From Clavibacter michiganensis (GTDB lineage Bacteria; Actinomycetota; Actinomycetes; Actinomycetales; Microbacteriaceae): DNA of 64,000 nt. The notes below the pieces were generated by a model. The model ran no database searches. It saw only the letters and a program-made list of their open reading frames with translations, and was not told where the DNA came from. This document shows positions 25,438-35,325 of the stretch, piece after piece. Where the stretch lies: NCBI RefSeq assembly GCF_016907085.1, contig NZ_JAFBBJ010000001.1:1178001-1242000 (forward strand). Reading direction: 5' to 3'. The translations under genes were made by a program, and so were the position numbers. Every line of letters begins with the position of its first letter. The first letter of the stretch is position 1.

Positions 25438-26070
25438 TCAGCGCAGCATGCCGCCCTGGCGCCCCGACTCGGCCCACGCGAGCGCGCGCGTGACGACGCG
25501 CTCGCTCACGTCGAGCACGCGCGCGATCTCCGCGGTGTCGCGGCCCTTCGAGCGCTCCTCGACCGCGATCTGCAGCTTCCGACGGGTGATGCCCTTCGGC
25601 AGCGACGGGAGGGCGGGCGCGGCGGGCGTCGCGGCGCCGACCTCGGGGGCGGCATCCGACGCGGCCCGCGCGGCCCGATCGGCGGACCGCCGGCGGTGCC
25701 GCTCGGCCTCCGTCGTGGCCTCCACCGTGGCGAGCGCGAGCGTGGCCGCGAACAGCCCGCGGCCGGCCGCGGTGCCGGCCTCCAGCCCGTCGCGGATGGC
25801 CCGGAAGGCGATGCCGCGGGCCTCGAGCCCGTTGAGGATCCGCACGACGTCGGCGGCGCCCGGCCCCAGCCGGTCGAGGCTCACGACGAGCAGCTCGTCG
25901 TTCTCGCGGAGGTAGTCGAGCGCGTCCTGCAGGCCGGGGCGCGGGGCCCGGCGCCCGCCGGCGACGTCGACGAAGATGCGCTCGCAGCCGGCCTGGTCGA
26001 GGGCGTCGACCTGGTCCTGGTACGGCTCCTCGGAGCGCGCGACGCGGACGTAGCCCACCAGCGTGGTCAT
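25438..26070 (-). CDS. Resolvase-like protein lacking the catalytic serine
   Basis: A 210-residue protein with a serine-recombinase (resolvase) N-terminal fold: LVGYVRVARSEEPYQDQVDAL, then ELLVVSLDRLGPGAADVVRIL, and a helix-rich dimerisation part. Compared with gamma-delta resolvase, the catalytic Ser10 position is Ala11 (the codon is GCG) and Arg71 is Pro, while the equivalents of Arg8, Asp67 and Arg68 remain. It ends with a helix-turn-helix (RDTAEIARVLDVSERVVTRALAW). It should bind DNA but is unlikely to cut it. No res-like site or transposon ends were found around it. It may act as a DNA-binding regulator or architectural protein; function unknown. Confidence 0.8.
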   Translation of the reverse strand: MTTLVGYVRVARSEEPYQDQVDALDQAGCERIFVDVAGGRRAPRPGLQDALDYLRENDELLVVSLDRLGPGAADVVRILNGLEARGIAFRAIRDGLEAGTAAGRGLFAATLALATVEATTEAERHRRRSADRAARAASDAAPEVGAATPAAPALPSLPKGITRRKLQIAVEERSKGRDTAEIARVLDVSERVVTRALAWAESGRQGGMLR

Positions 26071-26110
26071 GCGCCCTCCCTCCCTGCGTGCGCCCCCGCG
26101 CCACGCGACG

Positions 26111-26141
26111 ACGGACGGGCGCCGATCAGGCGCCCGTCCGT
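26111..26141 (-). terminator. Terminator after the DUF3072 gene
   Basis: A perfect 13-bp stem ACGGACGGGCGCC / GGCGCCCGTCCGT with a 5-base loop, 16 bp downstream of the DUF3072 stop codon. Confidence 0.88.
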
Positions 26142-26157
26142 CCCGTCCATGCGTCGA

Positions 26158-26436
26158 TCAGCTCGCGTCGTCGGACTGCGGCGACGCCGTGTCCTTCTTC
26201 TCCTGCAGGCGCTCGATCTGCTCGCTCGCCTCCGCCTTGTTGAGGTCGGCGGGGATCTCCTCGCCGGCCTGCGTGGCGAGCGAGTCGAGGTAGCTGCGCT
26301 GCGCGCCCGTCATCGGCTCGTCGCCCGTGACCCACGTGCTCGGGTCCTTCTCGGCGCTCTGCGGCGGCGTGGGGGTGGAGGAGCCGAGCATCTCCTTCTC
26401 GTCGCCGCCTGTGGTGTCCTGGTTCGCATCGCTCAT
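26158..26436 (-). CDS. DUF3072 domain-containing small acidic protein
   Basis: A 92-residue acidic protein. The first 40 residues are disordered (Asp, Glu, Thr, Pro), then the DUF3072 core MTGAQRSYLDSLATQAGEEIPADLNKAEASEQIERLQ follows in two helices (given here only for its landmarks AQRSYL and NKAEAS). Function of the domain is unknown. ATG at 26436 has GAGGAGG ten bases upstream. Confidence 0.85.
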   Translation of the reverse strand: MSDANQDTTGGDEKEMLGSSTPTPPQSAEKDPSTWVTGDEPMTGAQRSYLDSLATQAGEEIPADLNKAEASEQIERLQEKKDTASPQSDDAS

Positions 26437-26537
26437 GGTGGTGCCTCCTCGTGTGGTGCCTCCGACGCTACTCGCGACGGGCGACACCGGACGGGTGCCG
26501 GGGTCGCCCGCGACGCCGGGCGGCTAGCCCCGGATCG

Positions 26538-27743
26538 TCAGCCCCGGGCGCCGCGCAGCAGCGCCTCGCGGTGCTCGGTGACGGCGCGCAGCAGGCGCCG
26601 CTCGTCGTCGAGGTGGCCGGCCTCGGATCGGCCGGACGCGGCGGGGCGCTCCGAGAGCATCCGCTGGCGGGCGAACGCGAGCCGGGTGGCGTCCCGCGTG
26701 AACAGCCCCATCGCCCGGCCCGCCTCGCCGCCGCGCGTGCGCGCCCAGAGCCGGGCCCGACGACGCCCCTGCCACGTGCTCAGCATCTCGACCTCGGCGG
26801 GCGTGAACCAGCCGACGGCGGCGTACTCGCGGAGGCGGCGGCGCGTGAGGTGGATCTCGTAGCGGCGCAGCAGGATCACCACGGTCACGAGGAACGCGAA
26901 GATCGGCACCTGCAGCAGCACGTAGAAGGAGAGGAAGTCGCCCGTGATGGTGACGCCCGTGTTCCAGAGGGCATGCAGCACGATGGCGCCGACCAGGCCG
27001 ATCGCGCCGAAGCCGAGGGCGGCACCCGGTCCGCGGCGCGCGCCGTAGCCGATCGCGATGCCGGTGATCATGGTGAAGGTCACGTGCGCGAACGGCGAGA
27101 AGAGGCCGCGGAGCACGAACGTGCCGACGAGCGTGCCCGTCGTGCCGGAGACGAGCGGGCCGCCGAAGTAGACGATGTTCTCCGTGAAGGCGAAGCCGGC
27201 CGCGATGGTGGCGCCGTAGACGACGCCGTCCACCGGCCCGTCGAAGTGGCGGCGCGCGACCCAGAAGATGAGGAGCAGCCCGATCGCCTTCGCGGACTCC
27301 TCGACGACGGGCGCCTGGACCGCCAGCTGCAGGAACTCCGTGTAGCGCGTGGGCACGCCGATCGCGAGGCGCGCGTACTGCGCGACGAGGTCGAAGAGGA
27401 GCGCGATGGCCACCGACGCGGCCGCGCCCCACAGCAGCGCGAACAGCAGGGCCAGCCGGGGCTCGGGCTCCCACCGGTCGACCCAGCGGATGGCGAGGAG
27501 CACGCCGGCGAGCGGGATGAGGGCGAGGAGCGCGCAGATCGCGACGGCCTGGACCCCGAGGCTGAGCACGAGGTACGCGGCGACGACGAGGCCGACGAGC
27601 AGCAGGACGGCGACGCCCACGACGCCGAGCACGGCCGACGCGGTGATGCGCGAGGGCGCGTGCGCCGTCGGCAGCTCCATGGACGGCGGCGGGGAGGTCG
27701 GCGAGGGACGGTGGACGGTCACGGGGACGGACGGGTCGGTCAC
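26538..27743 (-). CDS. PrsW family intramembrane metalloprotease
   Basis: A 401-residue membrane protein with about eight helices. PrsW marks are the EE pair in APVVEESAKAIG, the ENIVYFGG segment (FAFTEN), and the His residues in FSPFAHVTFT and ALWNTG region. PrsW cuts anti-sigma factors in Bacillus; in actinobacteria the targets are mostly unknown. The C-terminal 90 residues are a charged cytoplasmic extension. GTG at 27743 has GAGAGGG seven bases upstream, and TAGGCT about 30 bases before it is a likely -10 box. The same frame continues upstream for more than 1 kb but that is the shadow of the next gene. Confidence 0.87.
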   Translation of the reverse strand: MTDPSVPVTVHRPSPTSPPPSMELPTAHAPSRITASAVLGVVGVAVLLLVGLVVAAYLVLSLGVQAVAICALLALIPLAGVLLAIRWVDRWEPEPRLALLFALLWGAAASVAIALLFDLVAQYARLAIGVPTRYTEFLQLAVQAPVVEESAKAIGLLLIFWVARRHFDGPVDGVVYGATIAAGFAFTENIVYFGGPLVSGTTGTLVGTFVLRGLFSPFAHVTFTMITGIAIGYGARRGPGAALGFGAIGLVGAIVLHALWNTGVTITGDFLSFYVLLQVPIFAFLVTVVILLRRYEIHLTRRRLREYAAVGWFTPAEVEMLSTWQGRRRARLWARTRGGEAGRAMGLFTRDATRLAFARQRMLSERPAASGRSEAGHLDDERRLLRAVTEHREALLRGARG

Positions 27744-27847
27744 GACGGCCCTCTCTTCGGCGGATCGGCGTCGCCAGCCTACTGGCGGGGTCGGCGGCCG
27801 TCGGGGGCGGCGTCGCACGCGGACACGAGGGGCGCGACGCGGGCCGT

Positions 27848-29284
<1,437 letters not shown>

Positions 29285-29342
29285 GCGATCCACCCTAGGT
29301 CGCGCGCCCGTCGTGGTCGGGGGCGTCGGGCAGGCTGGTCGC

Positions 29343-30278
29343 ATGGACTCCCCCGGCGCCGCCGCGCACGTCGCCCGCACCGTGCTCGAGGTCCCCGGTC
29401 CCTTCGACGGCGGCGGCGTGATCCGCTTCCTCTCCTGGCACGCGGTGACGGGCGCCGAGGAGGGCGACGCGGCGTCGTTCACGCAGTCCGCCCGGCTCGC
29501 GCACGGCGCGGGGACAGTGACCGTGCGGCTCGTCGACCGCGAGCCGGGCGACGAGGCGGACGCGAGCATCGAGGTCACCACCCGCGTCGAGCACGGCGCC
29601 GATTCCGCCGAGCTCCTCGCCGGCACGCGCCGCCTGCTCGGCCTCGACGTGGACGCGGCGCGCATCGACGCGGACCTCGCCCGCGACCCCGCGCTCGCCG
29701 CCGTCGTGCGCGCCACCCCCGGCCTCCGGATTCCCGGCACGCTGGATCCGCGGAGCACCCTCTTCCGCACCATCGTCGGCCAGCAGATCTCCGTCGCCAG
29801 CGCGCGCGCCACCCACGGCCGCATGACGGCCGACCTCGGCGAGGACCTGCCCGCGTCGGTGACGCACGGATCCGTCACGCGCCTGCCGCCGACCGCCGCG
29901 CGCATCGCCCGCGACGGCGCCGAGCTCTTGCGCGGCCCGGCCCGGCGCACGGCGACCCTGATCCGCATCGCCGAGGCGCTCGAGACCGGCGAGCTCGTGA
30001 TCGAGCCCGGCATGCCGCGCACGGAGCTCCGGGCCGCGCTCGTCGCGTTCCACGGCGTCGGCCCCTGGACCGCCGACTACGTCGCGATGCGCGCGCTCGG
30101 CGAGCCGGACATCCTGCTCTCCGGCGACCTCATCGTCCGCCGCGGGGCCGCCGCGCTCGGCCTCCCGGACGAGGCGCGCGCCCTCGATGCGCGCGCCGCC
30201 GCGTGGTCGCCGTGGCGCTCGTACGCGACCCTGCACCTCTGGCGCGTGATGACCGACGGGATGCCGGCCGCGGGCTGA
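29343..30278 (+). CDS. alkA: DNA-3-methyladenine glycosylase II (AlkA family)
   Basis: A 311-residue HhH-GPD base-excision glycosylase that removes alkylated purines. The N-terminal beta domain (VARTVLEVPGPFDGGGVIRFLSWHAV) is AlkA-like. The helix-hairpin-helix is FHGVGPWTADYVAMRALG, followed by the catalytic Asp in LSGDLIVRRGAA; the LFRTIVGQQISVASA helix is the usual entry to the glycosylase domain. No Ada methyltransferase domain is fused, unlike many actinobacterial AlkA. ATG at 29343 follows CAGGCT by six bases. It is divergent from the GlcD-like gene. Confidence 0.93.
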   Translation: MDSPGAAAHVARTVLEVPGPFDGGGVIRFLSWHAVTGAEEGDAASFTQSARLAHGAGTVTVRLVDREPGDEADASIEVTTRVEHGADSAELLAGTRRLLGLDVDAARIDADLARDPALAAVVRATPGLRIPGTLDPRSTLFRTIVGQQISVASARATHGRMTADLGEDLPASVTHGSVTRLPPTAARIARDGAELLRGPARRTATLIRIAEALETGELVIEPGMPRTELRAALVAFHGVGPWTADYVAMRALGEPDILLSGDLIVRRGAAALGLPDEARALDARAAAWSPWRSYATLHLWRVMTDGMPAAG

Positions 30279-30290
30279 TCCCCTGATCCG

Positions 30291-30494
30291 TCAGCGCGTC
30301 CGCCGACGGCGGCCCGACGCACCCAGTCCCCCGATGACCACGAGGAGCACCAGGGCGATCCCGATGATGCTCCCGAGCGCGAGCGGGGGCGCCCCCTGCG
30401 CCGCCAGACCCGCGGCGAGCGCGCCGAGCGACGCGACCAGGGCGCCGAGGACGATGATGAGGATCGTGCGGGATGCGTTCTTCGCGCGGGTCAT
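30291..30494 (-). CDS. Small two-helix membrane protein
   Basis: A 67-residue protein of unknown function with two hydrophobic segments (ILIIVLGALVASLGALAAGLA and ALGSIIGIALVLLVVIGGLGA) and a basic C-terminus (GRRRRTR). ATG at 30494 has GAGGAG seven bases upstream and is preferred over an in-frame ATG at 30539, which is too close to a TACGCT box. It is convergent with alkA, 12 bp apart. Confidence 0.65.
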   Translation of the reverse strand: MTRAKNASRTILIIVLGALVASLGALAAGLAAQGAPPLALGSIIGIALVLLVVIGGLGASGRRRRTR

Positions 30495-30604
30495 GGGGCT
30501 CCTCGTGGCGTCGTCGCCGCGGGTGCGGCCGCGGTCCATCCCAGCGTAGGCGCGCCGGTGGCCGGCCGGCCCCGGATCACGCGGACGCCCGCGGGGTGCC
30601 AGGG

Positions 30605-31606
30605 CTACGCGCTCTTCCTCTCGGCGGACCTCTTCGGCTCGGACTTCGCGACCGTCGGCTTCCCAGCGCCGGACTTCTTCGCGGCGGGCTTCTTCGCCGC
30701 GGGCTTCTTCGCGCCGGACTTCTTCGCCGCGGGCTTCTTCGCAGCGGACCCCTTGGCAGCGGTCCCCTTCGCGGGTGACTTCTTCCGCGCCGTCGTCTTC
30801 TTCGCCGAGGATCCCCCGCCCCGGCTCCGCTCGATGCTCCGCTTCAACGCGTCCATGAGGTCGAGCACCTCGCCGCCCTCGCCCTCGTCGTCATCGGACT
30901 CCCCGAAGGTCGCGTCGGTGTCGAGCGAGTCGCCCTGCGCGAGCTTCGCGTCGATGAGGGTCTTCAGCTGCTCCTGGTACTCGTCGCCGAACTTCGACGG
31001 GTCGAAGTCCTCCGCGAACCCCTCCACGAGCTGCGCCGACATCTTCAGCTCCCGCGGCGACACCTGGGGCGCGGCGTCGAGCGACGGGAAGTCGGCCTCG
31101 CGCACCTCGTCGTCCCAGAGCAGGGTCTGCAGCATGAGCACGTCGCCGCGCACGCGCAGGGCCGCGAGCCGGGTGCGCTGGCGGAGGGTCACGTGCACGA
31201 TCGCCGTGCGGTCCGTCTCCTGCAGCGTGCGGCGCAGGAGCGCGTACGACTTGGGGCTCGAGGAGTCGGGCTCGAGGAAGTAGCTGCGGTCGAGCATCAC
31301 GGGGTCGATCTGGTCGCTCGGCACGAACTCGACGACGTCGATCTCCCGGCTCTTCTCCTCCGGCAGGGACGAGAGGTCCTCCTCGGTGATCACGACCGTG
31401 CGGTCGCCGTCGTCGAAGGCCTTGTCGATGTGGGCGTAGTCGACGACCTTGCCGCACACCTCGCAGCGGCGCTGGTACCGGATCCGCCCGCCGTCCGCGT
31501 CGTGCACCTGGTGCAGCGGCACGTCGTGGTCCTGCGTCGCGCTGTAGACCTTCACGGGCACGTTGACGAGGCCGAAGGTGACGGCGCCCTTCCAGATGGC
31601 TCTCAT
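30605..31606 (-). CDS. ku: Non-homologous end-joining protein Ku
   Basis: A 333-residue bacterial Ku that binds double-strand DNA ends as a homodimer and recruits LigD. The Ku core starts MRAIWKGAVTFGLVNVPVKVY and contains the CEVCGK segment, YFLEPDSSSPKSYALL, and MLQTLLWDDEVREADF. The last 65 residues are a Lys/Ala/Pro-rich tail with KKPAAKK-type repeats, known in bacterial Ku proteins to modulate DNA binding. The ATG at 31606 fits the family start; an in-frame ATG nine codons upstream is an alternative. It is divergent from ligD with a 36-bp shared promoter region. Confidence 0.96.
   Translation of the reverse strand: MRAIWKGAVTFGLVNVPVKVYSATQDHDVPLHQVHDADGGRIRYQRRCEVCGKVVDYAHIDKAFDDGDRTVVITEEDLSSLPEEKSREIDVVEFVPSDQIDPVMLDRSYFLEPDSSSPKSYALLRRTLQETDRTAIVHVTLRQRTRLAALRVRGDVLMLQTLLWDDEVREADFPSLDAAPQVSPRELKMSAQLVEGFAEDFDPSKFGDEYQEQLKTLIDAKLAQGDSLDTDATFGESDDDEGEGGEVLDLMDALKRSIERSRGGGSSAKKTTARKKSPAKGTAAKGSAAKKPAAKKSGAKKPAAKKPAAKKSGAGKPTVAKSEPKRSAERKSA
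30675..30749. repeat. 15-bp tandem repeats inside the Ku tail
   Basis: Five imperfect copies of a 15-base unit of the form TTCTTCGCCGCGGGC encode the repeated Lys-Lys-Pro-Ala-Ala/Lys-Lys-Ser-Gly-Ala tail of Ku. Such in-frame repeats can expand or shrink by slippage, changing tail length without breaking the frame. Confidence 0.85.
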
Positions 31607-31642
31607 GGGTCGAGTGAACACCCGCGGGGCCATGCTGGAGCG

Positions 31643-34150
31643 ATGGCGGGCGCGAAGCAGCAGGTGGAGGTCGACGGGCACCGGATCGCGCTCACGAACC
31701 TCGACAAGGTGCTGTACCCGGCGACCGGCACGACCAAGGGCGACGTCATCGCCTACTACGCCGCCATCGCGCCGCACATGCTGCCGCACCTCCGCGACCG
31801 GCCCGTGACCCGCAAGCGCTGGGTCGACGGCGTCGGCACCGACGCCGAGCCGGGGACGATGTTCTTCCAGAAGGACCTCGACGCGCACACGCCCGAGTGG
31901 GTGCAGCGGCGGGCGATCCAGCACCGCGACCACGCGAACGACTACCCGCTCGTGGGCGACGTCGCGACGCTCACCTGGCTCGGGCAGATCGCCGCGCTCG
32001 AGCTGCACGTGCCGCAGTGGCGGTTCGGCCGCACGGGCGACGAGCGGCGGCCCGACCGGCTCGTGCTCGACCTCGACCCGGGCCCGGGCGCCGGTCTCCC
32101 CGAGTGCGTCGAGGTCGCGAAGGCGGCGCGCGCGATCCTCCGCGACATGGGCCTCGAGCCCTACCCGGTGACGAGCGGATCCAAGGGCATCCACCTCTAC
32201 GCCGCCCTCGACGGCAGCCATGACGCGGACGCGATCTCCGAGGTCGCGCACGAGCTGGCCCGCGCGCTGGAGGCCGACCACCCGGACCTCGTCGTGAGCG
32301 ACATGAGGAAGGCGCTGCGGCAGGGCAAGGTGCTCGTGGACTGGAGCCAGAACAACCCCGCCAAGACGACCGTCGCGCCGTACTCGCTGCGCGGGCGCTC
32401 CCGGCCCACGGTCGCGGTGCCGCGCACCTGGCGCGAGCTCGCGTCGCCGACGCTGCGGCACCTGGAGCTGGACGAGGTGATCGCGCGGATGCGGAAGCGC
32501 CATGATCCGCTCGCCCCCGTCGAGGAGGGCCACCGCGAGAGCCTGGAGCCGACGCGCGAGCGGCTCGCCGGCTTCGCGCGGAAGGACCCGGACGCCGCCG
32601 ACGACCGCCTCGCGACCTACCGCTCCAAGCGCGACGCCGCCAAGACGAGCGAGCCCGTCCCCGCCGACGCGCCCGCGCCGTCCGAGGGCCGCTCCTTCGT
32701 GATCCAGGAGCACCACGCCCGCGCGCTGCACTGGGACTTCCGGCTGGAGCACGACGGCGTGCTGGTGAGCTGGGCCCTCCCCAAGGGCGTGCCCACCGAG
32801 CACGGCACGAACCACCTCGCGGTGCAGACCGAGGACCACCCGCTCGAGTACGGATCCTTCGAGGGCACGATCCCCGCGGGCGAGTACGGGGGCGGCGAGG
32901 TCACCATCTGGGACGCGGGCACCTTCGAGCTGGAGAAGTGGCGCGACGGGAAGGAGGTCATCGCGACGCTGACCGGCCGGGGCACGGGCACCGGCATCGA
33001 CGGGCCGCGGCGGTACGCGCTGATCCACACCGGCGGGCACGGGAAAGCCGACGCGAACTGGCTGATCCACCTGATGGAGCCGGCGGACGCCCCCGCGACG
33101 GCGCACGCGAAGCCGTCCCGCCCCGCCGCGCTCGAGAAGGCGGGCGAGCGCACGCGCGTCGGCGCGCGACGGAAGGGCGGCGCCGCATCCGCCCCCGCGC
33201 CCATGCTCGCGACGGCCGCGACCGGCACCGGGCTCGACCCCGACGAGGAGTGGGCGGTCGAGATGAAGTGGGACGGCTACCGCGCCATCGCCGTCGTCGC
33301 GGACGGCCGGGCGACCATCACGAGCCGCAACGGCGTCGACCTCACGCCCGCCTTCCCCGAGCTCGCCGAGCTGCCCGACCAGCTCGCCGTCGATGCCGCG
33401 GTGCTCGACGGCGAGATCGTGGTGCTCGGCGACGGCGGCCGCCCCGACTTCGGCCTCCTGCAGACGCGCCTCGGCCTCTCGGGAGACAAGGACATCGCCC
33501 GCGCCCGGAAGGCCGCGCCCGTGCACCTCATGCTCTTCGACGCGCTCGCGATCGGCGACCGCGTGCTCGTCGAGGAGCCGTACCGGGAGCGCCGCGCCGC
33601 CCTCTTCGACGCCGTGCGGTCGCCGGGCCGCGGCCGGATCCAGGTCCCGCCCGCCTTCGACGGCGACCTCGACGGGGCGCTCGCCACCAGCCGCGAGCTC
33701 GGCCTCGAGGGCGTCGTCGCCAAGCGCGTCGACGCGCCCTACGAGTCAGGCCGCCGGTCGAGCGCCTGGATCAAGATCAAGCACCACCGCGCGCAGGAGG
33801 TGGTGGTCGGCGGCTGGCGCCCCGGATCCGGCAGCCGGTCCTCCGGCATCGGCTCGCTGCTCGTCGGCGTCCCCGGCCCCGACGGCCTCGAGTACGCGGG
33901 CCGCGTCGGCACGGGCTTCACCGAGCGCGACCTCGCCGACGCGCTCCGCCGCTTCGGCCCGCTCGCGCGGAAGACGAGCCCGTTCGCGGACGTGCCGACG
34001 GCCGACGCCCACGACGCGCACTGGATCACGCCCCGCCTCGTCGGCGAGGTCGAGTTCGCCGAGTGGACCTCGACGGGCCGCCTCCGCCAGGCATCGTGGC
34101 GCGGCTGGCGGCACGACAAGTCGCCGGACGACGTCGTCCGCGAGGACTGA
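31643..34150 (+). CDS. ligD: Multifunctional ATP-dependent DNA ligase LigD
   Basis: An 835-residue three-domain end-joining enzyme. Order: polymerase/primase (about 1-310; LVLDLDPGPGAG holds the catalytic Asp pair, and SGSKGIHLYA follows), phosphoesterase (about 350-470; HHARALHWDFRLEHDG with metal-binding His/Asp), and ATP-dependent ligase (about 520-835; adenylation Lys542 in EMKWDGYR, then LDGEIVVL and EGVVAKR). This POL-PE-LIG order is that of mycobacterial LigD, different from Pseudomonas. ATG at 31643 follows CATGCT by six bases. With the divergent ku gene it makes up a complete NHEJ repair pair. Confidence 0.96.
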   Translation: MAGAKQQVEVDGHRIALTNLDKVLYPATGTTKGDVIAYYAAIAPHMLPHLRDRPVTRKRWVDGVGTDAEPGTMFFQKDLDAHTPEWVQRRAIQHRDHANDYPLVGDVATLTWLGQIAALELHVPQWRFGRTGDERRPDRLVLDLDPGPGAGLPECVEVAKAARAILRDMGLEPYPVTSGSKGIHLYAALDGSHDADAISEVAHELARALEADHPDLVVSDMRKALRQGKVLVDWSQNNPAKTTVAPYSLRGRSRPTVAVPRTWRELASPTLRHLELDEVIARMRKRHDPLAPVEEGHRESLEPTRERLAGFARKDPDAADDRLATYRSKRDAAKTSEPVPADAPAPSEGRSFVIQEHHARALHWDFRLEHDGVLVSWALPKGVPTEHGTNHLAVQTEDHPLEYGSFEGTIPAGEYGGGEVTIWDAGTFELEKWRDGKEVIATLTGRGTGTGIDGPRRYALIHTGGHGKADANWLIHLMEPADAPATAHAKPSRPAALEKAGERTRVGARRKGGAASAPAPMLATAATGTGLDPDEEWAVEMKWDGYRAIAVVADGRATITSRNGVDLTPAFPELAELPDQLAVDAAVLDGEIVVLGDGGRPDFGLLQTRLGLSGDKDIARARKAAPVHLMLFDALAIGDRVLVEEPYRERRAALFDAVRSPGRGRIQVPPAFDGDLDGALATSRELGLEGVVAKRVDAPYESGRRSSAWIKIKHHRAQEVVVGGWRPGSGSRSSGIGSLLVGVPGPDGLEYAGRVGTGFTERDLADALRRFGPLARKTSPFADVPTADAHDAHWITPRLVGEVEFAEWTSTGRLRQASWRGWRHDKSPDDVVRED

Positions 34151-34237
34151 CCGGCGCGCCCGCAGGTGAGGCGGACCTTCCCATGCACGTTATGACCGCA
34201 ACCACGGGCGACCGCGCCCGCCCGATACGCTCGTGGC

Positions 34238-35116
34238 ATGAAGTTCGCCCACCTCCTCGCCGACGACGGCGTGACCCCCCGACTGGCCGCGATCGTCTCC
34301 GAGGGCGAGGCGCTCTTCCTCGACGAGGTGCTCGACGACTCCCCGCGCGACCTCCAGGACCTCATCGAGCGCGGCGACGACGAGATGGCCCGCGTCCGCG
34401 CCACCGTCGAGCGCGCCGTCGCGAGCCGCACCAGCACCACGCCGGTGGACGGCCTCACGCACGCCTCCGCGATCCTCCGCCCGCCCGCCGTCTACGCGGT
34501 GGGCCTCAACTACTCCGCGCACGCCGAGGAGCTCAACATCACGAGCGCCTCCGCCCCCACGGTCTTCGCGCTCTGGCCCAACTCGCTCTCCGGCCACGAG
34601 GGCACCACGAGCTGGCCGCGCTCGCTCAGCGAGGAGGTCGACTACGAGGTCGAGCTCGGCGTGGTCATCGGCACGGCCGCCCGCGACGTCTCGGAGGCCG
34701 ACGCCCTCGACCACGTCTTCGGCTACACGGTCGTCAACGACATCACGGCCCGCAACCTCCAGTTCTCGGAGCAGCAGTGGAGCCGCTGCAAGAGCTTCGA
34801 CGGCTTCTCCCCCACGGGTCCCGTCGTCGTCACGCGCGACGAGGTGCCGGATCCGCAGGACCTCCGCATCACGACGGTGCTCGACGGCGAGACGGTGCAG
34901 GACGGCCGCACGAGCGGCATGGTCCGCACGGTCGCGCGCCTCGTCTCCTACCTCTCCACGTCGTCCACGCTTCAGCCGGGCACGCTCATCTCCACGGGCA
35001 CGACGAGCGGCGCCGGATACTCGCGCGACCCGCAGATCTTCCTCAAGGACGGCAGCACGGTCACGGTCTCCGTCGAGGGCATCGGCTCGCTCACGACGCA
35101 CACGCGCATCCTCTGA
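34238..35116 (+). CDS. Fumarylacetoacetate hydrolase family protein
   Basis: A 292-residue FAH-fold enzyme. Marks are YAVGLNYSAHAEEL, the metal-binding EVDYEVELGVVIG Glu pair, and GYTVVNDITARNLQ. Members hydrolyse or decarboxylate beta-diketo acids or isomerise catechol-pathway products; the actual substrate here is unknown and no aromatic-degradation genes are nearby. ATG at 34238 is six bases after TACGCT, leaderless. Confidence 0.9.
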   Translation: MKFAHLLADDGVTPRLAAIVSEGEALFLDEVLDDSPRDLQDLIERGDDEMARVRATVERAVASRTSTTPVDGLTHASAILRPPAVYAVGLNYSAHAEELNITSASAPTVFALWPNSLSGHEGTTSWPRSLSEEVDYEVELGVVIGTAARDVSEADALDHVFGYTVVNDITARNLQFSEQQWSRCKSFDGFSPTGPVVVTRDEVPDPQDLRITTVLDGETVQDGRTSGMVRTVARLVSYLSTSSTLQPGTLISTGTTSGAGYSRDPQIFLKDGSTVTVSVEGIGSLTTHTRIL

Positions 35117-35144
35117 GGGGCGAGCCGCGCGTAGGGTCGATCGC

Positions 35145-35282
35145 ATGACCGACCAGCCGCAGGACCCGATCCACGACCACTCGATCCCGGAGGACGCCGA
35201 CGTCTCGGCGCCGGACGCCGTGGATCCCGAGACGGACGAGCTGCACGACGCGACCGGACGTCAGGGCGAGGACGACGCGTAG
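35145..35282 (+). CDS. Very small acidic protein
   Basis: A 45-residue protein, MTDQPQDPIHDHSIPEDADV at its start, with a high share of Asp and Glu and no hydrophobic core; probably disordered. The ATG is seven bases after TAGGGT, the leaderless -10 arrangement seen throughout the window, which supports it as a real gene despite its size. It resembles in style the acidic proteins at 61.8-63 kb. Function unknown. Confidence 0.55.
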   Translation: MTDQPQDPIHDHSIPEDADVSAPDAVDPETDELHDATGRQGEDDA

Positions 35283-35325
35283 CCGCTCCCGGCCGATCCC
35301 CGACCGCCGCGTCTAGGCTCGACGC

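Noticed and set aside
23977..26862. 961-codon plus-strand frame
   Set aside because: Shadow of the PBP4, resolvase-like and PrsW genes on the other strand; its composition is not protein-like.
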